64,000 nt of DNA from Alphaproteobacteria bacterium (GTDB lineage Bacteria; Pseudomonadota; Alphaproteobacteria; Rhizobiales; Xanthobacteraceae). Each line of letters begins with the position of its first letter. Positions within the stretch are counted from its first letter, which is position 1. The translations under genes were made by a program, and so were the position numbers. Of the stretch, positions 8,491 to 15,011 are shown one piece after another. Below the pieces are notes generated by a model, which saw nothing but the letters and a program-made list of their open reading frames with translations, made no database searches and was not told the origin of the DNA. The DNA is taken from positions 62,001-126,000 of the forward strand of contig VBAH01000021.1 in NCBI GenBank assembly GCA_005884685.1, in the 5' to 3' direction.

Positions 8491-8829
8491 ATGCTCAAGA
8501 ATTTCGAAGACTTTCAGAAGCTCGGAAAAGACAACGTGGGCGTCGCGATGCAGCAGTTCGGCACCGTGTCGAAGGGCTGGCAGGCGATCGCAGCCGAATT
8601 CGCCGACTACTCGAAGAAGAGCTTCGAGGACGGCAGCGCCGCACTGGAGAAGCTGATCGGCGCGAAGTCGCTGGAGAAGGCGATCGAGGTGCAGAGCGAG
8701 TACGTCAAGAGCGCCTATGAGGGCTTCGTCGCGCAGTCGACCAAGCTCGGCGAGCTTTACACCGACCTCGCGAAGGAAACCTACAAGCCGCTGGAAGGGT
8801 TCATCGCGAAGGTCGCTCCGGCGAAGTAA
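8491..8829 (+). CDS. Phasin family protein
   Basis: Phasins coat polyhydroxyalkanoate granules and limit their coalescence. The 112-residue protein is almost entirely amphipathic helix, with the typical core FGTVSKGWQAIAAEFADYSK and a C-terminal YKPLEGFIAKV. Length and composition fit the Phasin_2 family of alphaproteobacteria. The gene is monocistronic, with a strong promoter upstream and a rho-independent terminator directly downstream, as expected for an abundant protein. No PHA synthase gene is in the window. Confidence 0.92.
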   Translation: MLKNFEDFQKLGKDNVGVAMQQFGTVSKGWQAIAAEFADYSKKSFEDGSAALEKLIGAKSLEKAIEVQSEYVKSAYEGFVAQSTKLGELYTDLAKETYKPLEGFIAKVAPAK

Positions 8830-8853
8830 GCTGGCGACAGCGAGAGACGGATC

Positions 8854-8886
8854 AAGCCCGGCCCCGTTTGGCCGGGCTTTTGTTTT
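8854..8886 (+). terminator. Rho-independent terminator of the phasin gene
   Basis: A perfect 10-base-pair stem aagcccggcc (8854-8863) / ggccgggctt (8870-8879) with a six-base loop is followed by a T-rich tract. It lies 25 bases after the phasin stop codon. Confidence 0.9.
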
Positions 8887-8896
8887 GCGCCGCGCT

Positions 8897-9760
8897 TTAA
8901 CCCGCTGGCGCCGCTTTGACGATCGCCCCCAGCAGCGTCAGCACGTCGGCGGTGCCGTCGGCTTCGCCCTTCTCGAAGTCCGCCCCGGCCTGGCCCATGG
9001 TGTTGGTGACGTGGGCGATGCACAGCACGCGCGCGCCCTTGGCACGCGCAAACGTATAGAGGGCGGCGGCTTCCATCTCGACGGCGAGAATGCCCTGCCG
9101 GCGCGCCGCGCCGATCGCCTCCGCGGTTTCGCGGAACGGCGCGTCCGTGGTCCAGCTTGGTCCCACGATGGCAGATTGGCCGGCGTCCGCGAGCGCCCGC
9201 GTCGCCATTGCGATCAACTCGGGATCGGCGGCGGCAAAGTCTTCCGGCGCCGCATAATGATAGCTGGTCCCCTCGTCGCGCAGCGCGCGATCGATCACGA
9301 CGAAGTAAGGCGGCTCGCCCGCCGGCGTGATCTGCCCGGCCGAGGTGATGCTGATGAGCAGTTCACAGCCGCTCGCGAACATCTCCTCCGCGATCAGCAC
9401 CGCGTAGGGGGCGCCGACCGCGCAGCCGACGATGCCGAGGATCTCGCCCGCAAGCGCAAACGTGTAGAGCTCGGTGTGATAGCAGGGCCAGCCTTCGGAC
9501 GACCGCGCCGCGCCGGTGCGACGCAGGCGGCGCAATAAATCGCCGTCCGGATCGAGCACGCAGATGCGCGGGACATTCGTCTGCGTGAGCCCCTTTTGCC
9601 GGCGCGCCTCGCGCAACAGCGCATCGGGCGTGAAGACCGAGGGCGTGCGCGGGTTTTTGTTGCGAAGAATGGGAGGCAAGGGGAGCCCGACGACGTGATC
9701 AGAGCCGAGAACCGTAGCCCGGATGGAGCGCCAGCGAAATCCGGGTTCATGGATTTGCAA
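8897..9760 (-). CDS. Nucleoside phosphorylase family protein
   Basis: The protein belongs to the purine/uridine phosphorylase and nucleosidase superfamily, which cleaves the N-glycosidic bond of nucleosides. The signature EMEAAALYTFA near the C-terminus supplies the ribose-binding Met-Glu pair, and ISITSAGQI the phosphate/base loop. The frame gives 287 residues, but the first 16 or so (MQIHEPGFRWRS...) are a translation of a 'gtagcccgg' intergenic repeat. Conserved-looking sequence begins around PPILRNKNPRTPSVFTP, where only a TTG start (about 9688) is available. The annotated start is therefore doubtful; the exact substrate is unknown. Confidence 0.8.
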   Translation of the reverse strand: MQIHEPGFRWRSIRATVLGSDHVVGLPLPPILRNKNPRTPSVFTPDALLREARRQKGLTQTNVPRICVLDPDGDLLRRLRRTGAARSSEGWPCYHTELYTFALAGEILGIVGCAVGAPYAVLIAEEMFASGCELLISITSAGQITPAGEPPYFVVIDRALRDEGTSYHYAAPEDFAAADPELIAMATRALADAGQSAIVGPSWTTDAPFRETAEAIGAARRQGILAVEMEAAALYTFARAKGARVLCIAHVTNTMGQAGADFEKGEADGTADVLTLLGAIVKAAPAG

Positions 9761-9807
9761 ACGAAAAATCCCGGATTGCGCTTCGCTTCATCCGGGCAAC
9801 GCAGCCA
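9713..9807. repeat. Inverted pair of 'gtagcccgg' repeats overlapping the phosphorylase N-terminus
   Basis: Two oppositely oriented copies, gtagcccggatggagcg... from 9715 and ...cttcgcttcatccgggc to about 9799, belong to the family seen at 2083-2297. The left copy lies within the reading frame that begins at 9760, so the repeat supplies that frame's first ATG. Confidence 0.8.
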
Positions 9808-9832
9808 CTACCAAGCTACGAAGCCGATCGCG

Positions 9833-10024
9833 TCAATCCAGCTTGCGGCGCAGGTCCGGTACGCTCTCGCCGCCGCCGGCGATCCGCAGGTCGATGGCGG
9901 AGGCGGTTTTCATCCACATGCGCGCGACGCGCATGATGGTTTCGCGATCGCTCGCATTCTCGGAGCGCTCCGCCCACTTCAGGCATTCGAGCGAGAAGAC
10001 GCGCATGTCCTGCGTGGTGATCAT
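9833..10024 (-). CDS. Small conserved-type hypothetical protein
   Basis: This is a 63-residue protein without a recognised domain. The start at 10024 (MITTQDMRVFSLECLKWAE) is chosen because it overlaps the stop of the upstream zinc-ribbon gene by four bases (ATGA), the usual sign of translational coupling. The longer frame upstream is out of register with that gene. The sequence is helical, with several Trp, Met and Arg residues (CLKWAERSENASDRETIMRV). Similar short proteins are frequent in Bradyrhizobium-type genomes; the function is unknown. Confidence 0.65.
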   Translation of the reverse strand: MITTQDMRVFSLECLKWAERSENASDRETIMRVARMWMKTASAIDLRIAGGGESVPDLRRKLD

Positions 10025-10194
10025 TCCGCCGCGTCCATCCGGTAGGCGACTTCGAGCATATCGGCGTTGTTGCACACGGTGCATTCGAAGGTGCGCAGGT
10101 CGTGTCCAGGCTTTGCCGCCGGCTCGATGCGCGCCAGTGTCGTCGGCGCGCCGCATCTGGAGCAGCGCGGCCGATATACCTGCACCTGATTCAT
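10021..10194 (-). CDS. Small zinc-ribbon protein
   Basis: The 57-residue product carries two Cys-x2-Cys knuckles, RCSRCG and FECTVCN, 24 residues apart, which should bind one zinc ion. The start at 10194 (MNQVQVYRPRC) is taken as the most likely; an in-frame ATG at 10218 would add eight residues. Upstream of it the frame is interrupted by a run of ten G residues (10294-10303). It overlaps the next small gene by four bases. Its role is unknown; a nucleic-acid or protein contact is only a guess. Confidence 0.65.
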   Translation of the reverse strand: MNQVQVYRPRCSRCGAPTTLARIEPAAKPGHDLRTFECTVCNNADMLEVAYRMDAAE

Positions 10195-10376
10195 GAAGCT
10201 GGGTTCTGGCTGTCCCATTTGCGCCACCCCTTCACGGTGGAGCGTTTCGCTGCCACACCCGCGGTCCCGCGCGGTGCCGATCAATATTTTCGCGGGGGGG
10301 GGGACGTTGTCGAGAAAAACTTCGGTACGAAATCGGACACAATAAGAAGATTTTACGCGCAGTATTTCAGTGCGGA

Positions 10377-10796
10377 TCAAGCCGGCCCGACAGCTTCGTT
10401 GCGACCGGCGTGGCCTCCGCAGTTCTGCCGCCGGAAACTCTCATGCAAATGCGCGCACGCCTCGATCAGCGCTGACGGCCTGCACGGCTTTGCCATGAAG
10501 CGACTCTGCAAAACCCGGCGATGCGGGAGGTCGGTGCTGGCCGACACGTAGATGACCGGCAGGACGCCGCGCTGCCAGAATGCGCACGCGACGTCCCAGC
10601 CGGATGCTCCCCCGCCCAAATCGATGTCGGTGATCAATGCATCGACACGCGTGCCTGAATTGCAGAGCGCCAGCGCCGCTTCCCCTGAGGCGGCTTCGAG
10701 CACGGCCCATCCCCTCGCCACGAAGGCGCCGGCGATATCCATGCGGGTCAGCACGTCGTCTTCGACGACGAGCGCGACGAAGCCTGAGGATGTCAT
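10377..10796 (-). CDS. Single-domain response regulator (receiver domain only)
   Basis: A 139-residue CheY-like receiver without an output domain. The acidic pocket VEDD is at 11-14, the phospho-acceptor Asp57 lies in TDIDLGG, and the switch Ser/Thr (YVSAST) and Lys-Pro (FMAKPCRP) follow. A tail rich in Arg and Gly extends beyond the domain. The gene is divergent from a Crp/Fnr regulator and carries a good EcfG-type promoter, so it may act in the general stress response. The cognate kinase is not visible here. Confidence 0.85.
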   Translation of the reverse strand: MTSSGFVALVVEDDVLTRMDIAGAFVARGWAVLEAASGEAALALCNSGTRVDALITDIDLGGGASGWDVACAFWQRGVLPVIYVSASTDLPHRRVLQSRFMAKPCRPSALIEACAHLHESFRRQNCGGHAGRNEAVGPA

Positions 10797-10889
10797 GGCG
10801 GATGCCTCGTCCGGTGAGAGAACGGTTTTTTGTCAAAAGGCAGCGCGTTTCCATTTCGAGCGGCCCGCTGCTGATACCGCTGAGTGTTC

Positions 10890-10914
10890 AACGAACGAGG
10901 TTCAGTACGGTTCC
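10890..10914 (-). promoter_or_regulatory. EcfG-type stress promoter of the receiver gene
   Basis: On the minus strand GGAAC (10914-10910) is followed after 16 bases by CGTT (10893-10890), matching the alphaproteobacterial general-stress consensus GGAAC-N16/17-CGTT. The predicted start would leave a leader of about 85 bases before the ATG at 10796. The -35 element lies inside the palindrome at 10905-10918. Confidence 0.65.
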
Positions 10915-10940
10915 GTACGGAATCATATCCGATACCGTAC
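10905..10940. promoter_or_regulatory. Palindromic operator candidate between receiver and Crp/Fnr genes
   Basis: GTACGG-TT-CCGTAC (10905-10918) is a perfect inverted repeat with a two-base spacer, and another CCGTAC half site follows at 10935-10940. It covers the -35 element of the receiver promoter. It may be bound by the divergently encoded Crp/Fnr protein, which is inference. Confidence 0.45.
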
Positions 10941-11055
10941 AAATCGCTATCGGTCCCTTCCAAAGGGGTGTAGGGTCTACTCACCACTCGCCACGGATCC
11001 CGGGCGCGAGTGACTGGGAGACAGTCCGCTCTCGCCCCTCGTGTGCGAGAGCGAT

Positions 11056-11796
11056 ATGGCCCCAAATCCGAAAAATAATCGTTTGCTCGCGCGTCTTGCT
11101 CCGGACGAATTCGATGCGGTTCATCCGCATCTCGAGGCGCTCGATCTGCCGCTGCGCTTTGACATGGAAAAGCCATCGCGTCCGATCGAACACGTCTATT
11201 TCCCCGAAACTGGCATGGCTTCAGTCGTGGCAGTTCAGCCGAATGACACGCGCATCGAAGTCGGGTTGATCGGGTGCGAGGGCATGAGCGGGCTTGCCGT
11301 CCTTTTGGGAAACCATCAGTCGCCGAATTCGACCTATATTCAGGTTGCCGGAAGGGGCCACCGCATGTCGGCCGACGCTCTGCGGTCGGTCACGAAAAAG
11401 AACGCGCGCGTGCAAACGACGATGCTGAAATATGTGCAGGCCTTCCTGATCCAGGCGTCACATACCGCGATCTGCAATGCTCGGAGTCATCTCGATCAGC
11501 GGCTCGCGCGCTGGGTCCTGATGGCGCATGACCGGGCGAGCAGCAACACGATTCCACTGACCCACGAATTCCTCTCCCTGATGCTGGGCGTGCGCCGCGC
11601 CGGCGTGACGGAGGCGCTGAGTGCGCTCACCGCGCGGGGCCTCATCAGATCCGTGCGCGGCCAGATCACCGTGCTTGATCGTGCGGGATTGCGGACCGCC
11701 GCGGGCGACGCCTACGGCGTGCCCGAGAAGGAATATCGCCGACTCCTGGGGGGGGGGGACGGGCCTCCGCCAAATTCAATCGCTACTCGTTGTTAG
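11056..11796 (+). CDS. Crp/Fnr family transcriptional regulator
   Basis: The protein has 246 residues: a cyclic-nucleotide-binding-like beta barrel (about 15-135), a dimerisation helix and a C-terminal winged helix (about 150-220, LTHEFLSLMLGVRRAGVTEALSAL). No cysteine cluster of the Fnr type is present at the N-terminus, so it is not an Fe-S oxygen sensor of the classical kind. The ATG at 11056 follows a GAGAG ribosome site; a GTG at 11041 is possible. The last codons run through a tract of eleven G residues (11748-11758), so the C-terminus depends on the exact tract length. It is divergent from the receiver gene. Confidence 0.88.
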   Translation: MAPNPKNNRLLARLAPDEFDAVHPHLEALDLPLRFDMEKPSRPIEHVYFPETGMASVVAVQPNDTRIEVGLIGCEGMSGLAVLLGNHQSPNSTYIQVAGRGHRMSADALRSVTKKNARVQTTMLKYVQAFLIQASHTAICNARSHLDQRLARWVLMAHDRASSNTIPLTHEFLSLMLGVRRAGVTEALSALTARGLIRSVRGQITVLDRAGLRTAAGDAYGVPEKEYRRLLGGGDGPPPNSIATRC

Positions 11797-11873
11797 TGGA
11801 CGTGCATCAGCCAGTAGGCGCCTCCACCGAGGACGATGACGGCCGGAACGGCCCACAGAATGAAGACAGGCAT
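11793..11873 (-). CDS. 26-residue membrane microprotein (family member 1)
   Basis: A tiny gene below usual ORF cut-offs. It encodes 26 residues: Met-Pro, a single hydrophobic helix with the core PAVIVLGGGAY, and the ending MHVH. The ATG at 11873 has a strong ribosome site (AAGGGAGAG) and an EcfG-type promoter upstream at 11948-11973. A second gene at 31394-31474 encodes a homologue identical at 17 of 26 positions, also downstream of an EcfG-type promoter. Conservation of sequence, size and regulation argues that it is real. The function is unknown; single-helix accessory subunits of membrane complexes are one analogy. Its stop overlaps the 3' end of the Crp/Fnr gene by four bases. Confidence 0.75.
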   Translation of the reverse strand: MPVFILWAVPAVIVLGGGAYWLMHVH

Positions 11874-11947
11874 GGCTCTCTCCCTTGCTGTTGGTCATGC
11901 GCCCGCTGGGCGGCGATGAAGCCGCTCCGGCACATGTTCAAACAATA

Positions 11948-11973
11948 AACGTCAAAATACGCTCCGCGGTTCC
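11948..11973 (-). promoter_or_regulatory. EcfG-type stress promoter of microprotein 1
   Basis: On the minus strand GGAAC (11973-11969), 17 bases, CGTT (11951-11948) followed by TATTG. The leader to the ATG at 11873 would be about 65 bases. It sits directly after the stop of the upstream hypothetical gene. Confidence 0.7.
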
Positions 11974-11980
11974 CGCCGCG

Positions 11981-12433
11981 TCAGTAGGGGGAATCGCTCC
12001 GGGCGGTCGCGATCGGCCGCGCGGCCGAGGGCGCCGGGGTGGCTGCGGCCTCCTGCGTCGCGACATTCTGCGCTGCGGCATTGCGCTGATGCGGTAACGG
12101 CTTTCGTTTCGCCGTGCGCTGGCTGAGTTCCCGGATCTGAACGCGGTGCGGCGCCTGCGTGAGCGCGGCCGGCGCTTCTTGCATGACCGGCGTGATCGGC
12201 TGCGGCTCGATGGTTGTGCTTGTTGTCTGCACGACAGGCGTCGGCGCCGGCGTATCCAGCTTCTTGCGCTCGATGCTCTCCGCGATGCGTGGCGAGATCG
12301 GCGCGACCCGCGGTGCGACTGTCGCGGCGGTTGGATCGGGTTTCACGAGCCAGAACACGCCGCCGATGAGCCCGCCGAACAGCAGCCCGGTCGCACCGAG
12401 ATATGTTGCAACAATGCCGAGGAGCCTCATCAT
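11981..12433 (-). CDS. Hypothetical single-span membrane protein with Pro/Thr-rich tail
   Basis: A protein of about 150 residues with unknown function. From the ATG at 12433 (MMRLLGIVATYLGATGLLF) a transmembrane helix covers about residues 3-30, followed by a low-complexity region rich in Pro, Thr, Ala and Gln that is probably disordered and periplasmic. An ATG at 12466 would add 11 residues. No catalytic motif is visible. The basic end (RTAKRKPLPHQR) may contact nucleic acid or the cell wall, but nothing proves it. Confidence 0.6.
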   Translation of the reverse strand: MMRLLGIVATYLGATGLLFGGLIGGVFWLVKPDPTAATVAPRVAPISPRIAESIERKKLDTPAPTPVVQTTSTTIEPQPITPVMQEAPAALTQAPHRVQIRELSQRTAKRKPLPHQRNAAAQNVATQEAAATPAPSAARPIATARSDSPY

Positions 12434-12471
12434 CGCGCAACGCGCCGCAAAGCGCATGGTTCGCAATGCGC

Positions 12472-12506
12472 AACAAAAAAAGCCCGGCCGAATCGGGCCG
12501 GGCTTT
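12472..12506 (-). terminator. Rho-independent terminator of the TadG-like gene
   Basis: An 11-base-pair stem aaagcccggcc (12479-12489) / ggccgggcttt (12496-12506) with a six-base loop. Read on the minus strand it is followed by a T run (the forward strand reads caacaaaaa at its left side), which fits termination of the gene ending at 12523. Confidence 0.9.
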
Positions 12507-12522
12507 CGTTACGGCAAAGACG

Positions 12523-13839
12523 TTACTTCGCGATGCGCAGCTTCGACAGGTTGGTTCCGATCTGGCTGAACACCGTTACCATCTGGCTCGCCGAGGTGAG
12601 CAGGTAGAACTTGTCCGAGGTGCTGGCGCAGCTCTGCAACAGGGCCGAAGTCGGATCGGCGTCGGTGTTCACCTGGATGGTGTACAGCGTAACGCCGGCT
12701 GCCTTGACGTTGGAGCAGGTCAGCGTCTGGCGCGCATCGATCGACGCTTGGTCCGTGAACCAGCGGTCCTCTGTGTTCAGGCCGTCGGTCAGAAGGATGA
12801 TGACGTCACTGTAGGAATAATTCGGGTCCTTGGCGGGCGGTGTCGGATAGGGGCCGCCGCCGACCAGGGACATCCAGGCATGCGCGAGGCCGATGGCCTG
12901 ATTGGTATTGCCGCCGGGACTCATGTTGTTGACGAGCGTGTTCATCGCAGTCCAGTCGTAGCTGAGCGGCATGACGGCCTGCGGGCAGGAGCCATACTGC
13001 TCGGCCAGGAACTTGGACGACTGACTGCTGCCGGGTGCGTTTGCGTTGGTGTCGTAATCTTGGCCGGTCGGGGTGTTTGTACCGCCGCGGTCGGTCACGC
13101 AGCCGTTCCAGGTATCGTGACTGGCCGGCGTCCATTTCGGCTTGCCGTTCTCGAGCATGCAGTCGCTGTAGTTGGTGACGCCTTGGCCCTTGCTGCAGGT
13201 GCCGTTTTTGTTGTCCCAGTCGCTCCAGTCGATCCAGCTGGCCCCTTTGTTGCCGGCGCCGACATTCACGTCCTTCACGAACGGGATGATCGACACGTAT
13301 ACGTCGCCGTTGGTCGTGGCGGCAGTCCTGAGCTGCGTGAGCAAACCGTTGGTCGCAGTCTTCAATGCGTCGATCTTGCCCGCGCTCGCCATCGAGCCGG
13401 TGTTGTCAAGCGCGAGAGCGACGCGCAGGCGCTGGTTGCCCCACTTCACCGTGGAGCTGCTGCCGATGTTCATGTTGTCGTAGCCCATGATCTTCATGAA
13501 GGTCGCTTCAACCGACCCGGTCACCGACACCGTGAGCTGCGGTCCGCCCGCGGTCGTGTAGTTCGGCGTGACCTGAATGTTTTTTGCCTCGGGATGATTG
13601 AACATCGCGTGGAAATAGGCGTTCGCCTTCGTCTTCAGCTCGTCTGACGTCAGCGTCGGCGCAAGCTTTGCCATCGCGAGCGCGGTCGCGTCGATTGCCG
13701 CCTGCATGCCGGTGCGCGCCGAATTGGCGCGGCTGTAATCGATCGCGGCGCCGGTGAGGCCAATCACCGGAATCACGGCGATTGCAAACATCGGCGCGAC
13801 GCTGCCGCGGCGGTCTTGCCAGAAGCGGGAGAAGAACAT
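12523..13839 (-). CDS. TadG-like pilus-assembly / VWA domain protein
   Basis: The protein has 438 residues. A TadE/TadG-type N-terminus (DRRGSVAPMFAIAVIPVIGLTGAA) gives one membrane helix at about 14-34 with the outside following. A von Willebrand A domain begins near 138, with the MIDAS D145-x-T147-x-S149 (ALDNTGSMAS), and runs to the C-terminus (ILLTDGLNTEDRW). In Flp pilus systems TadG is an envelope component; orphan copies such as this, without other tad genes nearby, are common in rhizobia and may bind surface ligands. Several cysteines suggest disulphides outside the membrane. Confidence 0.85.
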   Translation of the reverse strand: MFFSRFWQDRRGSVAPMFAIAVIPVIGLTGAAIDYSRANSARTGMQAAIDATALAMAKLAPTLTSDELKTKANAYFHAMFNHPEAKNIQVTPNYTTAGGPQLTVSVTGSVEATFMKIMGYDNMNIGSSSTVKWGNQRLRVALALDNTGSMASAGKIDALKTATNGLLTQLRTAATTNGDVYVSIIPFVKDVNVGAGNKGASWIDWSDWDNKNGTCSKGQGVTNYSDCMLENGKPKWTPASHDTWNGCVTDRGGTNTPTGQDYDTNANAPGSSQSSKFLAEQYGSCPQAVMPLSYDWTAMNTLVNNMSPGGNTNQAIGLAHAWMSLVGGGPYPTPPAKDPNYSYSDVIILLTDGLNTEDRWFTDQASIDARQTLTCSNVKAAGVTLYTIQVNTDADPTSALLQSCASTSDKFYLLTSASQMVTVFSQIGTNLSKLRIAK

Positions 13840-14554
13840 GAGGCTGATCCTGGTTGCGTTCTTGACGGCAGATTGCCACGAAGGTTTTTAGATTCCGTTG
13901 AGTGAGTTGCGTACTTTCCGAGCCATCTCAGTCACGTTCTGCTAACCATGTTGTCGCCGCCCGATCGTGCGGGTCATCGGGTCAGCCGCGCCTGTGCGAC
14001 CGCTTTCTGGAACAGCGCGGTCATGGCTTCGGAAATGCCCTGGTTGGGGCCAACCTCGAAATAGAGATCGGGGGACGCGCAGCTCTTCAAGCGTCACGCG
14101 TCGCACGGACGGCGAGGGGAGCGAGCGCCGGCATCAGGCTGCAATCCTTCGATTGACCGCAGCCATCCTGGGCCGACACACTTTATGGTCGCTTGCTCGT
14201 GTTTGAAAAAGTTCCGGAATTGACGTTAAGTCTATCAAATCGTGAATCGCGGCGGCCATGCGGGAGCGCGCCGGCGCCTCTTGCGGCCCGCCGGGGCGGC
14301 GCATAGCTCAAGGTCGTGCCGGACCGGTGCCGGGCACCGGCGTGGGGCGCCGCAGCCTTCCTTCCCGTTTGCCGAACTCCATATAGTCTTTGTAAACTAT
14401 GACTCGGCCGTCCCGCCGGGGCCTCTCGGGGCTGGCGGCGCCGATCTCAACCGCAGGGAGTGCAAAGATTCGTCGTTTTGTCGGGGGAGGGTTTGCGCCG
14501 GCCATCCACATCGCAAGCCGCCCCGCTCAAAGCGGGAAGTACGCGCCGAGCACC
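13840..14554. other. Intergenic region without a convincing gene
   Basis: About 700 bases separate the divergent TadG-like gene and clpS. Short frames (13902-14156 and the upstream extension of clpS from 14399) have no ribosome site or recognisable protein. A small hairpin, ccggtgcc/ggcaccgg, is at 14324-14340. The region probably holds the two promoters, but I cannot place them. Confidence 0.5.
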
Positions 14555-14950
14555 ATGGATCGTTCGCCAATAAAGTTGGAACCAGCGGCCGGATCGCGCG
14601 ATATCCCTGCGCGTGCGGCCGATGAGGATCGCAGGCGGCGGGGCGGCAGCGGCACGCCGGGCAACGCGGTCATCACGCGCACTCGCCCGCAGACCAAGAA
14701 GCCGAGTCTATACCGCGTGCTCCTGCTCAACGACGACTACACGCCGATGGAGTTCGTGGTTCACGTCCTGGAGCGGTTTTTCAACAAGGACCGCGAGGCC
14801 GCGACGCGAATCATGCTCCATGTGCATCATCACGGGATCGGCGAGTGCGGCGTGTTCACCTACGAGGTGGCCGAGACAAAAGTGACGCAGGTGATGGACT
14901 TTGCCCGCAAACACCAGCATCCTCTCCAGTGTGTGATGGAAAAGAAGTGA
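14555..14950 (+). CDS. clpS: ATP-dependent Clp protease adaptor ClpS
   Basis: ClpS binds proteins with destabilising N-terminal residues and delivers them to ClpAP. The 131-residue protein starts at the ATG at 14555 ([10 protein letters not shown]). A disordered N-terminal extension of about 45 residues precedes the conserved core [20 protein letters not shown], with the substrate-pocket Asp-Asp and Met, and [20 protein letters not shown] follows. It lies just upstream of clpA in the same direction, the standard arrangement. Confidence 0.96.
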   Translation: MDRSPIKLEPAAGSRDIPARAADEDRRRRGGSGTPGNAVITRTRPQTKKPSLYRVLLLNDDYTPMEFVVHVLERFFNKDREAATRIMLHVHHHGIGECGVFTYEVAETKVTQVMDFARKHQHPLQCVMEKK

Positions 14951-15011
14951 CTATATGGGGGCAAGACGGGGGTAGGGGACGACCGCCTGACGACAACAAG
15001 ATGAGACCCTA

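Noticed and set aside
12440-12464. EcfG-like match upstream of the 11981-12433 gene
   Set aside because: The -35 element is CGAAC rather than GGAAC and the -10 is only a few bases from the start codon.
13902-14156. Plus-strand 84-residue frame upstream of clpS
   Set aside because: No ribosome site and no conserved pattern.
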